Below are positions 31,719-42,200 of a stretch of DNA of 53,469 nucleotides, in pieces. Where the stretch lies: contig BRYA01001479.1 of assembly GCA_030267965.1 (NCBI GenBank), positions 5,355 to 58,823 of the forward strand, read 5' to 3'. The stretch comes from Triparma columacea (taxonomy: Eukaryota; Sar; Bolidophyceae; Parmales; Triparmaceae). Positions within the stretch are counted from its first letter, which is position 1, and every line of letters begins with the position of its first letter. The position numbers and the translations under genes were made by a program. The notes below the pieces were generated by a model. The model did not search any database and was not told where the DNA came from. It saw only the letters and a program-made list of their open reading frames with translations.

Positions 31719-34219
31719 CACACACCTCACCGACGTATCTGTTCAGATATATTCTGCTTGTCAATACACTTCTTTATCTAGAGGCGGGAGCCGTACCAGC
31801 GTTGCTGCTGACATTGAGCCAAGACTTCTCTATGAACCAGCAGCAGCAGGGGATGATGGGGGGAATAGGTGAGAAGCAGGCGGGTCTGCGCTACCTCCTC
31901 CTCCACGTACCTAATACCCTCGCCCTTTAACATCTCCTCAACATTCCCAGTTTATCTTATGCTCTCCGTGGGTGGTCCGGTGGCAGGGATGGTTCTAAAG
32001 ACTCACCGCCCCAAGCCAGTGATATTTTACTCTTTGATACTGAACAACATCTGCATGCTGCTATTTGCTTCCACACCCGCCGGTTCAGCGTCCCTGCTTG
32101 TTCTCTTTAGGGGCTTGGTCGGTTTCACTCAGGTTGTAATCTGCATCTACTCTCCACTCTGGACTGACAGCCACGCTCCTTCGTCGATGCAGGCGACATG
32201 GATGTCGTACCTCCAGGCCTCCGTGCCGCTTGGAGTGATGACCGGATACGTCTTGGCCACTGCTTCCCTCTGGTTGTCAAATCGGACAAACCAGTGTCCT
32301 CTTTTTGCATGTTGGAGGTGGCCATTCATGGTTCAGGTGCTGTTGGTGACACCCTTCATCGTGGGTCTCTTCTTCGTGCCCGACGACGATATTTCCTTGA
32401 GCGATGGAATGGCAGAAAGTATAGGCGACAAGGTGAATAGGGTCGACGATGGAAGGAAGGAAGGCTCCCATGCCGTTTGCCGTGTTCACCCCCCCCCCCT
32501 CCTCCCTCTTATCCTCCTCCCCTCCCCCTCTCCCTCCCTTTCTCTCCACAGCACTCCATCCCGGGACCGATACCCGCCGAATACATGATAAACCAAGCGA
32601 CTCACACCCTCGTAGTCGAGGACGACAAACTAAAATCGGAGCAAGGTGAGAATGGAGAAGTGAGGAGCTTCGCGGAATGACAATCTTTATGATGCAAGCC
32701 TTGGCATTAGGAATCTCCGTTCTCGAAAGTTCTAACGCAAAACCCCTTTGGGCGCTTCGCTTGGGCTCATCGCTGCAGAAACTGTCGTAACCCTAACAGA
32801 CAACGCCTTATTCCCTCTTCAAATTGACACATCCTACACGTACGGTTCCATTAAAGACCCCCCCCCCCTCCCCGTCACTGACGGGCTCATAAACGAAGAA
32901 TCCATACTCCTCTCGCGATCCCCCCCCCCCTCAACCAATCGACCCAACTTCTCCAAGAAACAAAAGTCAACGTCGGCTGCAACCTCCCTATTTTCTCCTT
33001 ACAAAACCTCAAACGCCCTCACCGACACTTACAATAGTTTTACTGACTTGCAGAGTCTGGATACCAGTACCATTCACAGCATATCGGAGACAAGTTTTGT
33101 CAGTGGTCTCAACGCTGAGATAAACGGCGAATTGGAAACTGGGACAGTCGGTAACGTACGGAACGGTCTCATCTCGCCCATAGCCTCCCCTAGTATACCG
33201 AGATCCCCAGTCCAGGAGGAGTACGCCAAGGTGAGCAAGCAACACGCTCCTCTTCTATTCTGAACCCGAACTCAACCCTATACCCCTCTATTCGCCCCCT
33301 AAATATGTCGCAGCACCTTCCGCCAATAGACTCTGATGTCGAGGGGAATGATGGCCTGGATTTTCGGCTTTTTGGATCCTCGAAACCCCACCCTTTGATG
33401 CAGATGGTGACTTATCTTGGCATACTACTGAACATTCCTGTCTACGTCTGCCTTACTTTCGCCCTCTCTGCGCTCTACTTTGTTGTCACTGGAGTACAAT
33501 TCTGGGGAACGGCCTACCTGCAAAGCTCCCTAGGAGGGACGCAATACCAGGCCAATTTGCTTTTCATTTTTACGTCTGCTACAGGGCCCACAGCCGGGGT
33601 GTTCTTCGGAGGATGGGTGGTGGACTACATGGGTGGTTACAAGGGTAGTTGCTCACGGTCTCGAACAATGAAATTGTGTGCTTGCTTGGGTCTACTTTCC
33701 TGCACCTTTGGAATTCCGGCTACCTTTGTGAGAGAGATTTACACCTTCACGGCCATGTTGTGGTTAATGCTATTCTTCGGTGGCTCAGTTTTGCCCGGCT
33801 GCACAGGAATCGCACTTTCAGTAGTCCCACGGCCACTGAGACCAGTCTCGTCTTCTGTTTCTTTGGTCGTCTTCAATCTTTTCGGGTACTCCCTTTCACT
33901 CATTCTCTCTGGATCCCTCATGCAGATGATATCGAACAATGTTAAAAACTGCGACTATGCGTGCTCCCTGGAACATGGATTTAGGTGAGGGTCGACAGAA
34001 AGCAATGCAGCACTTGCGCACACGTGAGCCCCATACTACTCGGCAACCCTAACCTCAAATCGCAACCCCCTCGCAAAAAATTGCAGAATAATTGTCTTTT
34101 GGGGCCTATGGTCATTGGTCCTGCTCTGCCTGGGGATATTCTTCGAAACACTGGAAACTGTAAAGGCCAAGAATCGTCAAGAGCAAGAGGGGCTGGGATT
34201 TAAAAATGCGAGACGATGA
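31649..34219 (+). CDS. MFS transporter, Spinster-like
   Basis: Exons are 31649-31868, 31951-32432, 32552-32645, 32779-33230, 33314-33984 and 34087-34219 (phases 1, 0, 1, 0, 2), 683 residues. The N-terminal half has about six hydrophobic spans (YLFRYILLVNTLLYLEAGAVP; VYLMLSVGGPVAGMVLK; VIFYSLILNNICMLLFA; and more). Exons 3 and 4 encode a long polar loop of about 190 residues rich in Ser, Thr and Pro. The second half has about six more spans. The opening NTLLYLEAGAVPALL and the MMGGIG..Y motif recall Spinster-family carriers of sphingolipids and lysolipids. The large central loop is longer than usual. Two candidate starts exist because of the 48-bp duplication; the first was chosen. Confidence 0.8.
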
Positions 34220-34265
34220 AGTTTGCGCCAAAAACTCTTATTTCAAGCAACTCTTAACACACAAA

Positions 34266-35564
34266 TCAAGACACGTCCGCGCGGGCTATGCACGAATCCA
34301 TGAATTCCAAATAAGTGTCGAGGTTCCTATATATGGGGCTGTAGAGGTCATTGTGGTCTGCAATGGGCGAGTAAAGCAGGCGCTTGTAGTTGGCATTTGC
34401 GTTTTCGAAAATTGTTGTCTGATGATGGGGAGCGATGAGTTCATCATGAGCAGCCGAGAGGATAGCGAGGGGAACGTCTTCGTGCATATTCTTGATCCGA
34501 GATGTGCTCCTCCACGAGTCTATTAGGTAAAGAAATATCATGGGTGTATAAAAGCCAAGCTCAGAGATACACTGCGCCATTGAGGAGAAAGGCATCGCCA
34601 GTCCAGCGCAGGCAGGCCCCTTATCCGAGCCTCCTAGTTTTTCCAGCAGCGCGGAGGTTGGCCCTGTTCCCAAGGAGTGCGCAAACAGAAGGGGCCGCAC
34701 GTTGGCAGGATAAAGGGACCTTGCGTAATTCCACAGCGCCTCAGAGTCATCAATTATATTGCGTTCGTTCGGCATGAAGGAATCGTTTGGAACGTAGCCT
34801 CGGTAGCTGAAGGTAAAAACATCAAAAGCAATCGGGTCATCAATACTGTTCAAAGTGGGGGAGAGAAAGTTTTTGACTCGATGAATGTTGCCATACATGT
34901 TGACCCCCGTTCCACCCAGGAGCACGACAGGGTAGTGGACTATGGAATCCTCTGACAACGAATCCGCAGAGGCGGACATGAAGGTCTTCCTGTAAGCCTT
35001 CAGGATGGTGCCTGAGGAGGCTGTAAATGTGAACTCGGTCCCGGCCCCATCCGCGACCTCATCCCCATCGTGGTAGAGGCTTATGTTGGCAGACCAGTAA
35101 GCGACTGGCAGAATCAGTGCATAGACCAGGAAGAACACTACAGCCCTCTTTGCAAAACGTGCAGTGACAGATTTGGGGGAAGAAAGGCCACCGGCAGCCC
35201 GAACTTCGCCAGCATAAAGGAAAATGATGAATAACACCACGGCCGCAACGAATAGCGGTACGGATGGCAAAGATAGAGTGTGGCCGTAAAGAGGAGAAAC
35301 AGTGGCTTGAGGGCAGAGCAGGTTTATGACCAAAACAGTGACCAGGAAGACGCTAACGCACTGGAGGTAGAACATTGGTGACACACACAACTCTTTAACC
35401 TGCCGGTGCTTGATGCAGGGGGCTAGGCAGGGCTCACTACAACAAATACAGGAAGATCGAACGGGAGCAGGATCTTGAGAACTCAACAAACCTTCAGAAT
35501 CTATTGTAAGTCGCACTGCAACATCGCATTCATCTACTGCTGAAGAATTTGTTGTCTCGATCAT
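34266..35564 (-). CDS. Membrane alpha/beta hydrolase, Bem46/ABHD-like
   Basis: Single exon of 432 residues with no intron. There are three hydrophobic spans: about residues 64-84, 102-119 and 141-158. A C-terminal alpha/beta hydrolase domain follows. The nucleophile motif is AHSLGTG with Ser297, a G-to-A change at the first position of GxSxG. The likely acid is Asp374 (AAHDELI) and the likely base is His404 (DHNDLY). TFSYRGYVPND resembles the oxyanion-side segment of Bem46/ABHD13/ABHD17 proteins. By family it would be a serine esterase, thioesterase or lipase on membranes; the substrate is unknown. The Cys-rich N-terminus (CICCSEPCLAPC) may be palmitoylated. Confidence 0.75.
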   Translation of the reverse strand: MIETTNSSAVDECDVAVRLTIDSEGLLSSQDPAPVRSSCICCSEPCLAPCIKHRQVKELCVSPMFYLQCVSVFLVTVLVINLLCPQATVSPLYGHTLSLPSVPLFVAAVVLFIIFLYAGEVRAAGGLSSPKSVTARFAKRAVVFFLVYALILPVAYWSANISLYHDGDEVADGAGTEFTFTASSGTILKAYRKTFMSASADSLSEDSIVHYPVVLLGGTGVNMYGNIHRVKNFLSPTLNSIDDPIAFDVFTFSYRGYVPNDSFMPNERNIIDDSEALWNYARSLYPANVRPLLFAHSLGTGPTSALLEKLGGSDKGPACAGLAMPFSSMAQCISELGFYTPMIFLYLIDSWRSTSRIKNMHEDVPLAILSAAHDELIAPHHQTTIFENANANYKRLLYSPIADHNDLYSPIYRNLDTYLEFMDSCIARADVS

Positions 35565-35783
35565 GTTGCTCGACCACTCTACAGGTGAGAAGTGATTTCA
35601 GAAGGATTGTGAAGAATAATTGAGAAAAAAAATTAATTAGCAAAAATCCAGCCGCCTTAATAATCAGTAATCCAATCGAACATTACCAGCTCAATCGTAG
35701 TGGCTAGCACGACCGTATAGGAAGTTCCACTCGTAAAGCTTTTGCAACAGAATTCATACCCCCTCCCCTCCCCGACTCACAAA

Positions 35784-36534
35784 ATGATGTTCCTGGAAGG
35801 GTTAAAAAAGAACCTTTCCTCGGCGGCTTTCTTCTGTACCGTGTCTACGGTTGTTTTTCTGTATGGGGTGAGGAAGAGGAAGAAGGCAGAGTGTAATACA
35901 GACTTCTTGGGCTACACCCGAACAAGGACTGTCAAACCTCCCTTCCCAAGGTCGGTTGTCCTCTTGCTTGAGACCACGAAGGTAAGGGTGAACAAGGCGA
36001 GGAAGATCACAACACAAATGTGTTTACCCTTAGCCTCACCTGCTTCATTTGTCCACTAACCTTCACTCCCCACTCACCTTCTCGCACATGCTCCTTTATT
36101 AGCTGGCCTACCTTGCCACCGCGACGGACGAAACTTCGCTGCAGCCGCACCTGTCGTTGATGAACTTTACTTACTACAAGCAGGACCAGCAGTTGATTAT
36201 GACTACGAGATTGGACACGAAGAAAGCAGACAACCTCAAGAGGAATGGGAAAGTCTCAGTCCTGATCCATGACTTTCCTACGCTGAAAACAACCCCAAGC
36301 TCTGATACGAGCCATTTCGGCCAAACATACTCAATCACTTTGACGGGAGTTGCGACCATCCTTCCCAATGGAACAAAGGAAAGTGAAATGCTGAGAGAGC
36401 TCCACATCAAGAACAACCCAATGTCGGCCACGTTCATCAGAGGGGAGGGGATAGGGGTGGTGGTTATTGACGTCGAGGAAGCTCGAATATGTGATGTTCT
36501 AGACAACGTGACAACATGGAAGGCCGGAGAGTGA
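35784..36534 (+). CDS. PNPOx-like FMN-binding split-barrel protein
   Basis: Exons are 35784-35981 and 36103-36534 (phase 0, 121-nt intron, donor GTAAGG), 208 residues. A first hydrophobic segment (AAFFCTVSTVVFLYGV) is followed by a basic patch, so it may be a signal anchor. The second exon gives the pyridoxamine 5'-phosphate oxidase-like fold: LAYLATATDETSLQPHLSLMNF, LIMTTRLDTKKADNLKRNGKVSVLIHD, then the barrel strands. These are the features of small flavin or heme-binding split-barrel proteins rather than of true PNPOx, whose C-terminal dimerisation part is lacking. The reaction is unknown. Confidence 0.7.
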
Positions 36535-36644
36535 CATCCTGTGGCCAGCGAAATGATGCGACGACTGATGCGACGACTGCTCGACGGCTGTAAAAAGACT
36601 ATCGCACACTTTTGCCAACACAAACAACAGACAATATTCCCTTT

Positions 36645-37304
36645 TTACACGATCATCCGGCCATCCCAGCCTCCCTTCATTGGATCCATGACTGTTAGGG
36701 TCAAAGTGCTGATCAACACCAACGCAACAGCACCGAGCAAAACGAGGGTAGAAAGGTCAGTGACCCTGCTCATCTCATTCGCACCATTTTCCTGTCGTTG
36801 AGCCTCAGTATTAATATCAGGATCAGGAGACGCCACTCGTATCCCAGGCGCAATTTCCTTCGCCCTCTCCCAAGCCATCTTGGAAGCCTCAACTTCAGCC
36901 TCGATTTTCAATATCTCTTCGCTCCTTTCATTACTAGGCTCAGACAATCCCAACAGCACTACTGCCTTGAGTTCTTTCGTCTTCTTCTCGTAATCCTCCT
37001 TGCACTCCTGGATGGCCAAAACCTTCATCCGGAGAAGTGAGAAAGTTACCAGGATAAAAGCAAAAGTTGCCGCTTGAGGGAGGGGTAATTGAGGATCAAA
37101 GCTTTCAGCAACAGGTATCACGTCCCCATAGAACTCATTGCTCTGAAATAAGAAAGAACTTGGAGACCTTGTCGTCGACTCAACTTTCCTCATTTTGTTT
37201 ATTCTGTCTCTAAAAGCACCAGTATCTCGCACTTTCCCCCTTACCGTAACAAACGCCGAAGCAGGGAGGAAGAGGACCAGGACAAGGAGGGATTGAAAGT
37301 TCAT
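36645..37304 (-). CDS. Predicted plastid-targeted membrane protein
   Basis: 219 residues in one exon. The ATG at 37304 gives MNFQSLLVLVLFLPASAF, a signal peptide ending in an ASAF motif, followed by a basic, Ser/Thr-containing stretch (VTVRGKVRDTGAFRDR). This signal-plus-transit layout is the bipartite plastid presequence of heterokont algae. The mature part has a hydrophobic span (TFAFILVTFSLLRMKVL), a charged helical region with Glu/Lys, and a C-terminal span (LVLLGAVALVLISTLTLTV). I do not recognise a family. It is convergent with the split-barrel gene, 110 bp away. Confidence 0.65.
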   Translation of the reverse strand: MNFQSLLVLVLFLPASAFVTVRGKVRDTGAFRDRINKMRKVESTTRSPSSFLFQSNEFYGDVIPVAESFDPQLPLPQAATFAFILVTFSLLRMKVLAIQECKEDYEKKTKELKAVVLLGLSEPSNERSEEILKIEAEVEASKMAWERAKEIAPGIRVASPDPDINTEAQRQENGANEMSRVTDLSTLVLLGAVALVLISTLTLTVMDPMKGGWDGRMIV

Positions 37305-37389
37305 ACGCAGAAAGAGGAAAGAAAACACTTGCCCAAAAAATTGGTTAAAAAAATTCCGCGAGCACGGACATTCACGGATAACTTACGAC

Positions 37390-39049
37390 CTATAACCCCT
37401 CAAGAGCCTCGAGGGCCGACCTTAGATTAACAAGTTCGAACCTTCCCCCGTCTCCGCTCCTTACGTACTCCTCAATTACCCCCTTGACATTTCTAACCCA
37501 CGAGGGTCTTGTGGTGCCGATTATTTGGACGACCATGCTGAAGACTTCCCGGACCTCAGACAACATGGACCGAATCACGTTGATTTCCTTGACAGCCGTG
37601 TGGGAGGCGTATAGGTCTAGGAGGAAATTCTTGAGCAGATCGTTGGACGTCAAGAGGGCCACAGTGGAATTCTTGAACCTATTGTTGGAGTTGCAGCAGC
37701 TCACCGCGTGCAGGAATATCTTATTCCCTTGGGTGACCACCTCTCCCCTGGTGCAGGCGACCATGCCGAGCAGCAATTCCAGGCTTCCTAGGATGTTAAC
37801 CAAAGTTTGGGGAGGGTTTGGTGACGAAGGAAGTAGACTGGTCTCTATGGAAAGTGTTTCCGCGGCCTTGTTCAAAATCTCACTGCGCCCATTATCGATC
37901 TCTCCGCCTAAGCCAAACCGCAAGACTGCCGTCGCCGCCTCAAACCTGACTTTAAAGTCGTCACTGTCAAGGAAATCCTTGATAATATCAGGAGTCCTCA
38001 GTACCACACTCTTTGTTACCATCGTGTAGGGTTTCTTAGCAGGGAGGTGGAAGGCGACGAGATTGATAGAGCGGAGAACCTGAAAAGCCTTTACAGACGA
38101 ATTCGGGGAGTTGGTATCTATTTTTTTGAGGAGGGAGAGCAGCCCAGGGAGGATGGTCCCGACGAGCTTGTGGGGTTCACTCCGCTCGTCGCCCCGATCA
38201 ATAGCCCCCGGCCGAGGCAATAGCGGCAGAAGGCCTTGCAAGGTCATCTCAACGATCTTTAGTTGCTTGCTGACGAGCCCAAGCTTCTGGTGCAGCAGAA
38301 CTGCCGTTCCACCAGTGCCCTGCTTCTCCCCCCCCTCCCTCTCACCCTTGGCCCTGTCATCTTTCAATCTATCATCTTCCCCCTCCTTCTCTTTCCCCCT
38401 GCCCTCCGTCTTTTCCTCCTTACTCCTTCTCCACTTTGCAACCTCCTCCCTCTTCCTCCTCCGCTTCATCTCCTCCTCCTTCTTCTTCGCGCCCTCCTCC
38501 CACTGCTTCCTCTCCCTCTCCATCTTGACAAGCTTAGCTTTCAAGTCTCGGTTCTCGCTGGCAACCTTGTCGACATGACTCTGATATCGCCTCACAACCC
38601 CCTCCATCCTGTCCAGCCTTCCATCGTACTCAGCCTTCACGCGATCGCGAACATGCACTATACCACCATCAATAGAAACTCGAATTCGATCCATGAGATC
38701 AGCTTCCAACGCCGAGATTTGCTGCTCACGTTGGTGAAGGTTGTTGGACTTCTCCCGAAGCGAATTTGAAAGAGTTTGGAGCTGCTCACGGCCTGAAGGA
38801 GAAGAAGCGACAAGCCAACCAGCATCGAGTTAGAAAACACGCACCCGAAAACGTCTTAACTTCTCAAGACGATGCTCAGTACCCCCCCCTCTCCCCTTTC
38901 GCCCACCCAGTGAATCGAACCCATCAAACAAGCTCGACCTACTCACACCAGTTCAAGTCATGTGTCTCATGCCGTCTTCTCGAGAGGTCCCGGTGTCCAC
39001 TCAGTGATAGCACATATGATGGTGAGGGGGGGAGTGGTGGGCTTGCCAT
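37390..39049 (-). CDS. Coiled-coil and helical-repeat protein, unknown
   Basis: Exons are 39049-38947 and 38792-37390 (phase 1, 154-nt intron), 501 residues. The first exon was found by frame: ATGGCAAGCCCACC opens 34 codons that end at a GTGAGT donor and join the long exon. The N-terminus is SPSYVLSLSGHRD, followed by a coiled coil (about residues 38-170). A Lys/Arg/Glu-rich charged block (KKKEEEMKRRRKREE) comes next. The C-terminal 280 residues are Leu-rich, helical and ARM/HEAT-like (VRSINLVAFHLP, FRAATAVLRFGLG-like). The layout recalls centrosomal or flagellar coiled-coil proteins, but I cannot name it. Confidence 0.65.
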
Positions 39050-39213
39050 CAGTCATTTTGAGGAGATTCCTTTTCAGATCAGATTGGAGCCATCTTGAAC
39101 AATTTCACACGACGTGGAAATTTCATCTCGAGACATAAGAATGTTCGGAATTTAATGCCGAACTCTTGCGATTTAAATATAAAAATGTGATAAATTCCCT
39201 GCCGCCATCGTCT
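39050..39213. other. Intergenic between coiled-coil gene and receptor kinase A
   Basis: AT-rich around 39155-39200, holding the 3' UTR of receptor kinase A and the upstream region of the coiled-coil gene. Nothing else seen. Confidence 0.5.
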
Positions 39214-42200
39214 TCACTCTTCATCCCCGCCGTCACCTTCTGTGTTAGCTTGCCCTGGAAGGACAACAATGGTGGGTTCCTCCTTTCTGAGCTCCCCCCT
39301 CACTTTAACATTATCATCATCAGTGAGGCTGACAATGGTCGGCTGTTCTTTCTTCAACTCCCCCCTCCCCCCCGTCACCTTCCCTTCACTCATAATCCCG
39401 CGAGCTTCCAACATCCTTCTGAAATCTCTATTCTCCTTCTCCAGGACATTATTTTTCATGGTCAATTTGACGACTAACTCTTTTGAATCAGTGTCATCCC
39501 CTCGGTCGATTCCTGCATAGCTCCTTCCTGTATCGCACTCATCTGTTGTTGACAAAAAGGATCGTCCCGTATCAGCATCAAAAGGAATCTCGCCTTCGGG
39601 CAGACCGTCCTCGTACATCCTTTTTCCAGAACCGATGACAGGTTCATCATTGCGATCAACCTCCAGGTGAATGTCCCCAGTTAGCTTTTCTTTGATGTAA
39701 TCGAAATCAGGCCTCTTTACTGGGTCCCTGTTCATGCAGGAGGCAATAAGCCGGCTGAACTTGGGATAGAACTCCTTAGGAATCGGAGGAGTCCAACCTT
39801 CTTCCAAGTGCCTGTTCAGACTAGCGACCCCTATCCCAATTTTAGTTTTTCTATTCAGCTTTCGCATCAAGCACCCGAAGTAATAATCGATGATGTTCTT
39901 TTCGGCCCTGATCATTGCCAGGAGTATGACTCCGAAACTGTAAGTGTCCGCTTTCCTGTCATACCTGTCGTTGCTCATTACCTCAGGGCTAATGTAGATG
40001 GGCGTTCCTACAGCCGTCATTGTCATGTTGAGTTCTTGCGCCCTCGCCTCGCCAAAGTCAGTGAGCTTCAGCACGTTATCAGGGGCCTTCGTGACGAGCA
40101 TGTTGTCCGGCTTCAGGTCCCTATGGATGATGCAGTTCTTCCACTCCTTCTCATTCTCATCAAAGTACCTGGTATTGTGCAAGTACTGCACGCCCATCGC
40201 AGCCTCAATGGCGAGTTTGAGCATAACTCCCTTCCAGGTCATCTTTTCCTCCTTCGGAAGCGTCCAGTCCTTTCTTAGCCGGTCCTCCAAGCTGCCTCCG
40301 TCAATGTACTCCAGGCAGCACCCCAGCATCATTTCGTCCCAACACACACCCACGAGCCGGACCACGTTAGGGTGACGAAGCTCCTTAGTCAGGAAGCACT
40401 CGAAGCGGAACCTTTCGATGCTCTCATCGTCTATATTGAGCAGCTGCTTGACCGCGACTTGCTGCTCTTCTTCGCCCTCACCAGGGCTATATGTTGCAAG
40501 GCTCACCGTACCGAAGGCACCCTGCCCTAAGAGACTTACAATAGTAATCTTGTTGCTATCGATTAGCACAGACCTCAGTTCGTCCTCACGCTCTTGTTCC
40601 ATTTCCTCCAGAGCCTTCTTCATGACCTCAATCTCCGCTTCACTGTGTTTCTGCTTCATCAGGCTTTCATGCAGTTCGGCCATCTCCATCCTCATCGCGC
40701 TCTCGTTTTTCTCAAACGACAACTTCATATTCAACATCCTTCGGTTCATCATAGTTGAGGTGAAGTAGCGTATTCCAATAAAAATGAGAATGACTCCGGC
40801 AGCGACTCCGACAGCAACTTCAACCGGTACGTTGATGGGGTCTATCACTTGGATACTGATTGACCTTGTCATTCCAAGGTAGCCAGTGCCCTCAGGGCGC
40901 AAGAAACCTACAAACATTTTACTCTCTTGTCCCTTCTCCACCTCAATTTTGTACTCGTAAGCCGGGCCAGTTAAGTCCTTCACCATCTCTTCGGTTCCGT
41001 CACTGATCCAAGCCCGCCAACCCTCGGCATCCGGAATGAAGTTATCAAACCTGTCCCTTGGCTCCACTTTCAAAATAATGGGTTCCCCGTTCTTGGAGTC
41101 ATGAACAAGACCCTTGGTCTCTTCATTTTCAATCATAGTTTCGAGACTGGTGGACGTTTTTTCCACGCTGTATTCCGCAGGTGTGATGGTAAATCGAAAC
41201 GGACTGCCACCTATCTCATCCCCGGGGCTTTCCTCGTCAACGGTTCGATCGTGTTTGTAGTCAACTTTTAGCTCGTATTCACCCGCTTGCGTAATGTTCT
41301 TCGAAACCACAAACGTTTTGGTGAGAGGATCGTACTTCATTTGTGTGGCATTGAGTATTTTTCCAGTCGTGGAGTCTGAGAATGTTCCCTTCATTTCCTC
41401 GTATTCAGTATTTTCTGTAGGGTTGGAGAACCTGTCGTACGTCCTGAAGGACGCCTCATAGAAATCTCCTGCAGACGCGGTTCTTGGCAAAGTAGCGCCG
41501 GCGCAATTCTCTGCAGATGCATACGAATGAGTGACGTTAAGGACGAAGGGGGACCCAAACAAATGTTGTTTTTCATTATTGGAATTGGTTCCCATGACGG
41601 AAACCTGCCAAGAAGTTGCGATGTTCAGCGTCAATAGGGCATCCACAGTGTGTACCTTTGTAGTGGTGTTCGTGATATTGTACACAGCTAATTCGCTGTC
41701 TCCCATCAAATCAACGCTTGCCATCAAGCCTGGCACTTGTGTTGGCACTTGGCCCCTCGCGGCCACATAAATACCTCGTAAAATTTCTGCAGTGTCCCCT
41801 TCAGCTGTAATGAGGTTTCTAACTTGATCATAAAGATTAAGTCGCAGGGCTATCTCCGACCCAGCTTGTGGAGGCTTCGTGGGCAAGGCGATGGTCGACG
41901 TCTCAATTGCAAAACCTGGCCTGAAGTACATTCCTCCCAACTCCTCATAATTGGCGAGCACAGGGTATATGATCTGAAGAACGTTATTTGTAGGGTTTTC
42001 CAAAGGGTTCAAAGGCGCAGGAGTACTGTAGTCATAGACGAAAATAAGACCCAACGAGCCACACAAGACGTAAATAACTTTTTTGGTCGAGTCGACGGAA
42101 AAGTGAGAAATCTCGTACGTCAAAGAAGGCAAGCTCACAACAACTTCGCAGGCGCTAGCAGTTTTTTGCTCGACAATCGAGCTAACATTGTTGCACCGAC

